A stretch of DNA of 64,000 nt, from the NCBI GenBank assembly GCA_013399875.1, contig VXAZ01004042.1:838330-902329 (forward strand). Reading direction: 5' to 3'. Shown here in pieces: positions 13,359 to 24,580 of this stretch; within the stretch, counting starts at the first letter, position 1, and each line of letters begins with the position of its first letter. This DNA comes from Gymnorhina tibicen (Eukaryota > Chordata > Aves > Passeriformes > Artamidae). Both the position numbers and the translations under genes were made by a program. The notes under the pieces were generated by a model. It worked only from the letters and a program-made list of their open reading frames with translations. It was not told where the DNA came from and made no database searches.

Positions 13359-16300
13359 TAACAGAGATATACTTCTGGAGGCAGCCGTGCAGAGGCGGCA
13401 GCTCCCAGTGGCTCCCAGCTGGTGATCAGAAATAATCATCCTGCCCAAGGTAAATGTGATGTGAAGTCTGTTTAACATATTTAAATGCATATCAGATGGG
13501 TTGTCTCACCTTCATGAAAATGTCATCTTTTCCAGAGCATCTGATTTAGGGTGCACAAACCCAAGAGTTTCCAAACCTAACTCTAAACTGGACAGTGTAA
13601 GATGAGGAGCCACATGTGGAGAGGGGCTGGAGCCTCCCCAAAGACTGGGGTGTGCAGATAGGAGTTGGACTCCTGAAAGGCAATAGGTATTAAGCATCAG
13701 GTAATTGATGCTTATAGCTGAAACAGGCTGCTACTGGACTATAGCTGGTAGGATGAACTTATTAAGCCCCTCCTTGGTGACATGAGGTTACTGTGAGGAC
13801 TTCTGTTGTTCTCCACGGGAACCATGTGTTAATGCATGCCAGGTTTGGATTTTTTTCTTTTCCGAGGGGAGCACAACAGAAGCCTCCTTGCTTCTTTTGC
13901 TCTGGGTTGGAAGGAAACTTGAAGAAGAGTAAGGCTCTACCCTCTGAGGAAATAACAGAGCATAGTGCGGTACAGGAAAAGGGATTTTTCTGGATGCAAG
14001 GTGAGCATGAGGGACTCAGCAAAGGACAAGAGAGCTTGGAGCACTGAGATAAACCTCTCAGAAGTGTGGGGAACACAGACTCAACAGAGATCACAGAAAG
14101 AAAGATTTTTGGTGGAGTAACCAAAACAAACTGTAAATTTTGTCACAACCCAGAACGACACTGAGTTGCTGATATTCAGAGCAACCCTGTCAGGATGTTC
14201 GTGTCTTGCCAGGACACAGTGCAGAAGAAAGTTCATTTACAAACTCTCAATTTACTGTATTTCCTTCTAGACTTCCTCCATAGTAAGTTTATTCCTTTAG
14301 CTATTACTCAAATAAAATCTAGTTTCCAAGTTTAAAAAGTGCCTTTAGTATTTTGGGCTGGTTGCTGCAAGGCTGCAAAGCTCTGGTGAACCTGTGATAG
14401 TTTCAACCCTGAGTGACTTTGGATTGAATTTAGAAATGCACTCAAACATTTTGTCTGGCAGATGAAGAGCAGCAAAGAGCTGAGGGAGTGTTCATCTTTC
14501 TCTGTCAGACCTGCCTGAGATGTCTCTGTGACCTAAATTGCTTTCAGCTTCTGTGTGGACTTCCTCATTCAGCTTGCTGGCTTCCCACTATCCACATGGT
14601 CCAAGTAAATGAGATGAGTAATGTCACATCTGGTCTAATGTTGAATTTGTGTACCCATGCAGTAATTCAGTGTTCGGAATGTTAACTAATCCTCTGGATT
14701 TTGTGGGGTTTTGTTTTGCTGTGGGAATTTTGTTTTGTTTTGGCTAGTTTTGGTCAATTATTTTGTAGTTTCAGTTATTGTGGGCAAAAGCAAAAACAAG
14801 TAGAAGTTTGATTTCTTTTCATGTATCAGTAGACATATTTTAGAAGCGGCAATTTTGTTTTCAGCTTTTTCAGAACCAATATGAATAAAATCATGATTCT
14901 GTAGCATTTTCACTGATTTCTAATTAATTTCATGTGGTGCATTTTTATACAGAGCCACAGAAAATGCAACATTTTATCCTTCATTGGGAGGAAAAAGTTG
15001 CCAGACTAATTTATATTTGCTGAAGCTCTAGCCTTTATGACACGTAAATGACTGACACAGTAAAAGGAGACAGCACAAAGTTTCACTGGGTTTTGACAGA
15101 AGGGCAGATTTATCCATGGGCATAACTCAAGGAAAGTTAAGAGAAGAGTCTGGTTGGAGACTCCTAAGTGAATTCCTACAATTTATGGTTTACAAATCCA
15201 CCCTAATCCTTGTCCTTCCTATCTGTTATGGGCTACTCGCAGGCAATAAGTATCTGTCACATTGCCAAAGAACAGTTGTTTATCTAGTTTTAAGTGAGTA
15301 TGGGAGCCCATTTGTTTGTTTTCACAGGAGGTATGATGGATGCAATTACAGGGGCAATAATATGCATGGTTACAGTGTAACTGCTCTGCAGATCAGACAA
15401 CTGCAAAACCATCCATCTTCCTTGCATGCAACCATCACAGCTCTTACCTTCAGCTGAATGAGAGCTCTCCAAAAATGTGCAGAAACTTTTCTTTTCAAAA
15501 GTTGAGGGTAAAATGAAATTAAATCATTCCTCCAAGTGCTTGGGGTATTAGCATGGCAGGAAGAGAGACTCAAGTTCTACATAACTAGGACATGATTTAT
15601 GTCTGGGGAACACTCTCAACTTCCCCATTTTCTCTGCTTGGACACAAACATTATCAATACTGGGTCTCTGACTGGGTGGAGGATGCTGCTCTCCTCCATC
15701 ATGACAAGACTCAATATTTAAGCAATCAGAGCTGGTCCTTCTTAGTCAAGCAACAAACTGATTGTGATTTCTGCACACTCACTGTATACACAGAAGATGA
15801 ATTTCCCCCCGCATCTCACTCTCCTATAAGATGTACTCTACTGGACACTCTTTCACTGCAAGTGTGCAAATCCTAATTTGTCTTGTCTTCATTGATATAT
15901 TCTCTCTCCCAGGACTTTTAGGGCCTGCAACCTTTTCTTCTGTCTAGACTCTATCATTTGATTTATTCCCCAATTTGATTTCATCTCTGATTTAATAGCT
16001 CTCTTTCTTGCACCTGCCCTTTTATTTTGTTTTTTTTTTCTCACTTCTTTACTATATGACCTTTCCTAGACCTTATTTAAAAGACGTATATTGCCCTTTC
16101 TAATGCTATATTGTTCTTTTTGGCCTTTTCCCCCAGCCCCTCTTTGACCTCTTAGTTCATTCAAAGGGGGAAGAGGTGAATGAAAAGTAAGGGTAAGACA
16201 AAGCTGACACTGATTTGGCCCACTAGAGTCTCGAAAATAACTGAAATTTGTTTGGACAAAATTTGGAAAGCCATGAGAGGCCACAAAATCCTAGGATCCT

Positions 16301-19300
16301 AACCCAGGAATATTGCAGTGTGCATATTTATAATCACCTTTGCATTCTTTTTATATTCTCTGATCAACTTTTAAGGGTTTTCTGAGTCACACTATACTAC
16401 ATAATACTATATATTAAAGACTGAAAACATAAGACTTAGTGTAGGAAATAAGGATAGATGTTAGGAGTTGGCCCACTGTTGAAAAGGAAAGGATTTTTGT
16501 AATAAAAAAATAAGCTTCACTCTGAAGACGTCCCAACCCATTTAGGAAATTCCTGTTCTCAGTGTTAGCCCTGCTAAGGCAGCAGAGCAGCATGAATGGA
16601 GCAGCCTGTCATAGACAAGAACAGCATTGTAAACAGACAGAACTGGGAAAAAGTTCTGTTACTGTGATAGATTTGTGTAGTAACAACCAAGGATGATAAA
16701 TTTCAGAAGTTGGTCAGGGTTAAACTGGTAAATCATGCAATCAGTTATGGGTTAAATATTAACAGAAGAGATTCCCGAAAAAAAAAGACAAAGTTGATTA
16801 CATTCTTTCAAATGACTCCCAGATGTTAAAAAGTGCTTTCCAATGAAAATAATTATATAATCTACAAACCTGAACACCATGTTAAAGGAATGGTAGTGAA
16901 AATTACTGAGTTAACAATTTAGGCCTGTGGCCATTTTGTCTCTCTAAAGACACACAAGAAAACTTCACATGTACTGAGAGCTGTTGAAGTGAAAAAATCT
17001 GAATTTAACAGATTTCATACTTAGTGCATTAACTAGAATTTTTTCACTGCAGGCTAAAATGCAGCCATTTTTGCTCGTCTTGTGACACTGTGATTTATTT
17101 ATAAGTGTTTCCTTTTTCTATGGCTTGCAGTGTATGCCTTGGAATTGTGGAGCAGGCTCTCAAAGCCGTTTAACTCTGTATCTGCAAAGGCCAGTGACAA
17201 TGAGGAAGTAACCCTTACCTGCATTGTGCTGTAGAGCAGCTTTTCCCTGTTTAATATTCCCTTCTGGTTCATTACTTTTTGTTTTTCTTTGAAGTTCCCA
17301 AAACCATTCAGTTCACTAGTTCTTCCTTCATAGTCTAAATATGGCATATAAACTTGTAGACTAAAAATAACATTTGGGATCTTTTTGCTTAGCTTCTATA
17401 ATTTAGAATTCTTGAGATGCTACTCCTGGTTTCAGTCCTTGCTTCTTTGCTCTTCTGGTTTTTTTCCAAATTAGAGATGAAATTCTCATCTAATGCCAAT
17501 CTATGATTTTCAGAAAAATATCAAATGAATGGAGCTGGTATTATCACAACACCCTCAAAATGAAATTAAAATACACACACTGTCATTCAATAGCTTCCAT
17601 ATTAAAGCTGTGAGAATTACTTATGAATTGCTGGTAAACTAATTAATAGACACATACGTAAATGTTTGTCCAACAGTTGTCCCTGATTACTTTTCTTTTT
17701 CTTTTTTTTTTTTTTCGTTTGTAACAGTTATATGAATTTCTGAGTTACTTCTCAATAATGAATCCTGCTGGCAAATGTACTGTTTAATTAGTTTTCTGAG
17801 ATATACACAAAGATCATATCCTGGATGAGGACCCCTCTCAGTGGCTGAGCATATGCAAAGCTGTGATGGGTGCTCAAAACTGTTGTGGGAAGAATGAGGG
17901 GATTTGACTTCCAAAACCAATTAATTCTTTGCAGAAATTAATGGTCCCATCTGGTGGAGACCAGATTTCAAACACAAGTTCAGCCATGAGGCAAGAACAC
18001 CACCAATGGTTTTTCACCTCTAAAAATATTTCCTATTGTGTTTTTTGTCTTTGTAGATCATCCTTGATGATATTGTTGTTGCAACAGTTTTTAATGCCAA
18101 GAATACGCCAAGAAAAGACAGAGAAATATAAACTGTGATTTATAGGGTTAGGTTGCTCTTCTCAGGACTGTAGTTTGCTAAGGGAGCATGCATCTTTTGA
18201 ATACTTCATGATGACCATAGGGTAGATCATCTAACTTCAAATATCAAAAATTAGCCATCAAGATCAGTGCCATTGAGTTTGCGACATATTTACACTACTG
18301 GACTAAACCAGCCACCATCAGACAACAATACTTTGGCTCTGGTGTCTAGGATCTGAGATCTTTGGGGATCCACGAATTATAGGTGTCTCCTACATTAGGG
18401 AAAATAACCTAAAATCCCAGCTGTAGCTACAGAGAAGAGCTCAGTGAGTGCCTAGAGCTTCAAAGGCCATTGGGTCTCTGATGCCACTCAAAGGTTACTG
18501 TGGAACTGGTTTCCAAGCAGGGCCTGAGAGCCCCGTGGAGAAATTCATGCTGGCTAAAAATCCCACCAACTTCATCTTGCAGTGAGGAACAACTTGTGTT
18601 CTAACTGATGCATTCAAATGAACAGATAAATTACTGGCGGTGCTTTTGAAGTAGTATCATCCTCACCAATCTTAAAAATTCTGTTAGCTACCTGACAGAA
18701 CAGCTTATATTTTTCATTAAATGCTGACAAATATATTTTCTAACTGAGATCAAAATGGCATTATTTTCCCTTGAGTGCACTAATGTTTTATTTATATATA
18801 TTTATTTTTTAAAAATCTTTCTGATATTTACAGAGTTTATGAGTTTTGCATTGGGTTTGTTTTTTTCTTAGTAAAGGTTTCTTTTAATCAAATGTGAGTA
18901 TTAACTATTTATTAGCTATGGTCAAAAATAAACTTTCAGATCTGGAGGGCAAACACATTGTAAAGCTCTCACAGTTTAATCCTGGATTATGCAAACACTC
19001 AAATACTGGGAAGCTCATTTAAGCAAGAGGAGCAGTCAGCCGGGGAGGGCTTGGGGCAGTGTTCTCTCAGCTCCATTCCCAGGCACCTGCAAAGCTGGAT
19101 CTGGGCTTAGGCGATCAGTGTCCAACTTTTTGCAGACCAAGAGCCAAGAAATAAAACACGAAAAGAGTTGTGGTTCCATCACTGGCACAAGTGGTGGGTC
19201 TTTGTGCCAGAACGAGAAATCTCTGCCCCAAGTGTTTCCAGTGTTGTCCATCTTTGTCTTCCATTAGATGTATTCTCTCCCCCAGCTCAGATCCGTCCCC

Positions 19301-19837
19301 CTCCTCCTCTGGCACCCCACTGCCTCCTGCCTCACTCCATGCTGTGAATGCCAGCTAGAATGGCAAGTTTTGACACCGTGCTCTTACCAAGTAGCCACAA
19401 AACGTCTGGGGACCCAAATTATCGCACTTCCAGATATAAGTGGCAGATTCCTGTGTTGAAAAACTTGCTTTGCTTCAGAAAAGGAGGCTTCATTAACCAG
19501 TCATGCCTTCAGGCTTCACATCTTTGAAAACATCTGAAAAAAGGTATGATTATTCATGGCTATGGGGACCTTCTATAAAATTAGATGTGTCACCAGCTTA
19601 TTTTTAAAACAAGTTAGATTTTTTTTTTTGCAATAACTTTTAAAGAATCTTAGAGGAACTGGTGATAAAATGTTTACTTTCAAATGGACACAACTTTTGA
19701 AGAGCATATTGTTCATAGTTTCCATAAGTAATACAGAGAAAGAAAGCAGAGTGACATTCTCCTTAAATGCATGCTGAAGTGAAAAATAAACTTTCAGTGA
19801 TCCAAACTGTAGAAATGCAAGACAAGAGACTGCCATT
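13359..19837. other. Non-coding block, no gene seen
   Basis: There are many short ORFs but no domain, splice-bounded exon series or confident transposon. A poly-T tract at 17691-17715 is the only clear low-complexity feature. The 120-codon minus ORF at 13762-14124 is not similar to anything I recognise. Confidence 0.6.
17691..17715. repeat. T-rich homopolymer tract
   Basis: A near-continuous T run broken by two C residues. It could be the tail of a minus-strand retroposed sequence, but no source is identifiable. Confidence 0.7.
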
Positions 19838-19839
19838 AA

Positions 19840-19869
19840 AGTGTTCTATTAAAAAAAGTGTTCTATTAA
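19840..19869. repeat. Short direct duplication next to SINE
   Basis: The string agtgttctattaaa occurs twice, separated only by A residues. Both copies lie upstream of the SINE, so they are not a flanking target-site duplication of it. Confidence 0.8.
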
Positions 19870-19887
19870 ATTAAGATGCTACTAGAT

Positions 19888-20160
19888 GTCATTTTGACTC
19901 TGTGGGTAGCATGTCTGTCTCACAGCCAACTACTTGTGGGTTCAAGTCCCATACTGGGACTTTGGCTCCCATCCAGTGTACTGCAGTAATAAGCAGCGTG
20001 TGGCACTTTTAGAGGTGTCATCCTTCAAAGGAAATGTTAAACCTACTGTCCTTCTGCCAGCTCTCCAGTTGGAAATTAAAGATCCCAAGTACCCTTTGAA
20101 TACAGTGAGTAATAACCTTGGGGCCCTGGCCAAGATTCCCCCTCTCAATAAAAGAATTTG
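19888..20160 (+). mobile_element. tRNA-derived SINE with V-SINE-like body
   Basis: The head carries pol III promoter-like boxes: an A-box-like tgtgggtagcatg at 19901-19913 and a near-perfect B box ggttcaagtcc at 19939-19949, 26 bp apart as in a tRNA. The body then has three landmarks that I remember from vertebrate V-SINE-type elements: tcaaaggaaatgttaaacc (about 20024-20042), attaaagatcccaagtaccc (20075-20094) and ggggccctggccaagattcc (about 20120-20139). Landmark order and spacing fit one element of about 270 bp. It is old and diverged, with no clean tail or target-site duplication. A 115-codon ORF crossing it is incidental. The family name is uncertain. The alternative is another tRNA-SINE sharing a LINE-derived 3' region. 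Confidence 0.62.
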
Positions 20161-22040
20161 TAATTCACAGGGCATATTTCAGAAAATAGCAGAAGTCATA
20201 GAAACCAATGGAAAAGCCTCATTAAAATTGTCATGGTTCCTTTATGTATTTTTTAACATAGCAAGTCGCCTAATTGATTAAGCTTCAATGGCATTTTTAA
20301 GCAGCTGCCATAAATTGCCCATACAGGGACATTCAAAAGAACAAAGAACAACTTCCACTACACATCTTTGAGAAACAGCTAACTCCCATAGACACCTTTG
20401 AAAAAGTCAGCCCAGGTTCAGGAAAGGTCCTTGAAAAATGTTTAACAAGACTCCAGTTCAGAACAAACCTTTAGTGCTGAGCACCACTGCAACATTCATG
20501 GCCTGTTAAGTGGGAAGATGCGGAGGAGTGTCTCAGCAGCCTCGTGTGCTGTTCCACTCTGTAAGTACCAAGAGCTGATATACTCATGTTTCCAAAGGTA
20601 TTCTTGCACTGGAGACATAACCTGGCCAGCTGGTATTTGCATGCCACTAAATATGCTTTTGAGACATTTTCCACATGGCAGGAATCATAACAAAATTATT
20701 TAATGGCAATGGGCAAATATCCTGCCAGTGACGTATGTTTATAATTGTGGAAGAGATTTCTAGCTTCTCTTGTGTGGGTTGGGTGAATCAGGACACACAT
20801 GCTCTGAGCTAAATCCTCTATCTTCCACTGGCCCTGGGCAGGTAATCTGAAATACCGTAGTTTACACGTCATGAAACTGTAAGCTATTTGGGAAGAGCTG
20901 GAATTGCATCTCATAGGCTGCCTATGCCTTTTGTCTCCAACCTAGTTGCCCCCCAGCAGCTCCACTTTGGGGACTTGTTCACCCTTGTGGTGCGTCACCT
21001 GGGTGAGCAGAGCAGGTAAGGGATGGAAGATCCCAGTAACGTGATTTCTTGTCATGAATCCTTAGAGAAGCCATGAGCTGATCACATTGAAGGGTAAGAG
21101 CTTTTACGTGCTTCTCTCTCCCCTGTTTTCTAAATGCAATAGGCTCCAGGTCCACATAACAGCTTGGCGGTATCACTTCTGGTGAGTCACGTGCCCTGGC
21201 AAACTAAAATTTAGCAGTCTGTTTTTCAGCCACCCTAAGCTCACTGGCAGTGAACAGGGAGAAAGTACATCTAGATAACATTTCATCTCCTGGAGATCTC
21301 TCACGTAAGAGAGATCAGAGGAATTTTTTTCTCTTGACATCTGAGGAAACAAGAGTGCCTTGTGCAGATGTGGACTTCAGACAAAGGAATTCAACCCTTC
21401 CATACCTAAATCCTCCTTATTTCAGGCAAGGGTATCCTGTGTATGCAGCACGAGGAAGGCTGAGGCTGCCAGAACACAGCAGCCTGCAATGTTGCATAGA
21501 GTCTCCTTTGTGGACTTCATCATTTTATTTTTTTTACTACTTTATAAACACAGAATGTACCATAGAATGAATCCCCAAAAACTCAGGTATGTTATAGAGA
21601 AGCCTCTGTAGTGGCAGAATCCTCTGATTTTGTTTTAGTTTTTGTGGCACACATCCCTCATGCAGACAACAAAATGAGCTCCCCTGACAGTGTCCAGGTG
21701 CAGTAGCAGTCCCATGAGTACCGCTTAGACATGTGCAATGATTTCCCATCACTGCCCACTCATTTCCATGACTACATTTTTATGCAGTTTTATAGGATGG
21801 GTTGTTGTGGTTTCTTGCTCCTGAATAAGTTTCCCCTCTCTCTGCTCACTAGCCTCTGAAGAAAATAAATGGTAGGAAAAGAAAATGGCTTCTGTGTCTC
21901 TTATACCTTTCTCATTTCAGTTCTGCTGTTCGTTTCTCATAGTTCCAATCTCAAGTGCTCTTCAGGACTCCTCACTTCAGTGACCACCTTTCTTAATTTA
22001 ATCTGGACAAAGCACCGAGTTCATTTCAAGTCATAAAGCT
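20161..22040. other. Non-coding block, no confirmed gene
   Basis: No gene can be called. One splice-bounded open segment (21230-21304) is described in the findings because its donor and acceptor both look acceptable, but there is no second exon to support it. Confidence 0.55.
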
Positions 22041-22112
22041 TGATTTGCTGTGTGCTCTTGGCAAATGTGAATAAGCTCCCTGGCTCCTTTTAATCAGCTA
22101 TCATAATCATTT
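22041..22112 (+). mobile_element. MIR-like SINE fragment
   Basis: The string tttgctgtgtgctcttggca at about 22044-22063, followed by an aataagctccctggctcc stretch, parallels the MIR core (agctgtgtgaccttgggcaa, then cttaacctctctgtgcctcag). There are no preserved tRNA boxes or tail. About 70 bp of a very old copy is recognisable. Confidence 0.48.
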
Positions 22113-24367
22113 CTTTTTTTTTTAAAGCTGCAGCAATTAGGTCACCAAAGCAAGTAGTCTCTTGTGTTCTATTGAGAACAAATCTGTCCTTCTCTGACTT
22201 GCTGCATAATTTAATTATTAAAGCTTGATATCATTTTGGTTTCCATGTAAGGCAACCCCATAAGAGCAATTACATCCTTTCGAAAGCAAGGTTACTGCTC
22301 CTAGAACCAGTGCTCAGAGGGCCTGGTACTGTGCTGTATATGGTAACGTTACTACTTCCTACCACTCACATTGCAACATTTGTCTACCTACCCAGCCAAC
22401 AATAGCACTCTGTTGGCTTCCTCCCTGTGAATCTGCACTGAGCTAGCATGTGCAGGATCTGGTATCAATTAGTTAATAATTTAGCAATGGCTTGAAGATG
22501 TAAAACAGCTGCTGAAAGCTAAGCCTTATTATTATGCTAACTAAATTTTTTTTTTTCACCTTTTCATTCTTTTCTTCTTCAGAAAATATTATTGTATTAT
22601 TAACTGTGTTTAGCACCTCCTAGTTCTGACATTTAAATACGTAAAATGTTTTGGTGTAATTACATTGTTTTGTATCACAGCAGCTGAGATGTTCACTTCT
22701 GCATGAAAATTTGCACAGCTAAATTTTGTTTCAAGAACTGTAACTGTTTCTGTTCACTGCTTTCCTAAAGACAAGAAAATGGCATGGTATAACATTTTAC
22801 TTGTCTGACTGCAGAAGCTTTCTGGATTAAAGTATTTATGAAGTTTGGAAAAAAAGTTTTGGCCACTGGGTTGATTTTAATTTTCAAACTGTTTTTCCTG
22901 GTTCCCTCTCAGTTCCTTTCACCACCCCAGGAGTATCAGATAGTTCTGATGCGTTTGGGAAAAATCTCTCCTCAGTCACATGTTTTGAGGATCTGATTGG
23001 CACTCTAAGGAGGCTGCTGGGCACAATTAGAAATCCTGTATTTCAAGAAAGACTTGTAGTACCCACATGTAACTGGAAATCTAAGAGACACAATAGCAGA
23101 GTTCAGTAAATGGTGCAAAATGTTGTTGGTCAGAAGAACAAAGTATCTTCACACTCACCTTAATACACTGCAAATTGCTCAAACACAAACACATTTTGTT
23201 TTGCTCACGCAGACAGAACAAGCTCCAACTGCAGCGTGCTGAGAATAATGGGGCCTTGCCACTGAATAAGCTTGTGTGGGTGTTGCACTGCACAGGATAA
23301 TCAATAGCAATTATTCTAAAATATGAATTAGAACAACTGTACCATCGTATTAAAGATGTTGATTTCCACTTTTTTTGCAAGACTGAAAGATACAACCAGA
23401 ACAATTTGAACCTGGAGATACTGGCCTACTCCAACTATAGGAACTTGCTTAAAGCCTAAGATGACATGCAACATGGTTTTCTCTTGAATTTATTTTAAAT
23501 TCCAATAAACCTCACTAAAGAAACTTAAAATGATCTGTCTCATAAACTTCACAGCCTTTCTAGACTGAATATATCAATATTCTCCTAGTGTTATAAATCG
23601 TTAAATACCTTCAAGCCTGTCAGAAACACACCATTTATGTAACAACACTTCAGTTCCTTATGGAACAACTAATTAAATGTCCCTTTTACATACTTGCCTT
23701 GTCCTGCCTGTAGCTATTAGGACACATCATGCATTTTCAGTCAGTGTGAGGGCACTGGAGTTAGCTTCCTGGAATTCCATCAGGATAAAAATAAAGTTGT
23801 TCTTAATATGTGACACATCATTCAGTATGGCTTGTTCCAGACACTCTGGGAGAGGAAAATAATGTATGCTTTGTCACTTGGGGCTGTGTTGTGCCATGTG
23901 GAACTATTTTAGTGGTGCTCTGTGCTTTTGATGGGGACAGCAGCTAATCCCTTTCTCAGGTACCAACACCGAAGGAACATGACTAATGTGCAAATAATAC
24001 ACAAAACCTGTGAGCTAGCTTGTGTAGAAAATGAGGATCTTCACAAGCCTTCCTGCCACGAACAGGTGAAACTGTTCTGCTCTGCCATACCTGGGGGCAG
24101 CTGAGCAGGCAGCGCACAACGGAGCTCCCTGCCTTTGTTCACAATCCAGGAGGTCCAAACTGTTCCATTGCAAAGCACAGACTCAGCCTTGAGCTCAAAT
24201 TCTGGCAAAGGCAGCACTTTCTGCCATGCCTGTCAGTGTGGCAGAGCTGGGCATGCTCTCCAGAAACACCTGGGGAACTTTCTGGGGAACAAAACTTCTC
24301 CTGAGCAGTCAGGCAGCAATGTTCTGGCTGGTGGCCAGTAAGAAGCTAGTGGTGAAATGGGTCTTTG
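22113..24367. other. Non-coding block, possible conserved element
   Basis: No gene is seen. 22195-22265 and 22455-22550 are AT-rich with several TAAT/ATTA cores and little sign of transposon origin, a texture often seen in conserved non-coding elements. Otherwise unremarkable. Confidence 0.5.
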
Positions 24368-24580
24368 GCACAATCCCCAACAAGACAGCATGAGCCAGCA
24401 ATGTGCTCTTGCAGCAAAGAAGGCTAATGGTATCTGGGATGCAAAGTGGGCAAAGTATGTCCAGCAGGCTGGGAAGGTGATCCTTCCTATTTTTTCAGTA
24501 CAGGTGAGGTCACAGCTGGAGTATTGTGTCCAGTTCCGGGCTCCCCAGTATAAGAGAGACACAGGCATAATGGAGAGAAA
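24368..24580 (+). mobile_element. CR1 LINE ORF2 C-terminal fragment (plus strand)
   Basis: In one frame this segment encodes MSQQCALAAKKANGI, then VILPIFS and then QLEYCVQFRAPQYKRD, separated by diverged spacers. That is the order found in the C-terminal part of CR1 ORF2 downstream of the RT palm. The frame stays open from 24357 to 24638 without frameshift, unlike the other CR1 pieces here, although the residues between the motifs are diverged. Both ends are truncated: no RT palm upstream and no CR1 3' terminus downstream. It is a non-functional internal fragment. Confidence 0.82.

Noticed and set aside
19901..19949. Functional tRNA gene
   Set aside because: A and B boxes are present, but they continue directly into a SINE body, with no acceptor-stem pairing or terminator run of a tRNA gene.
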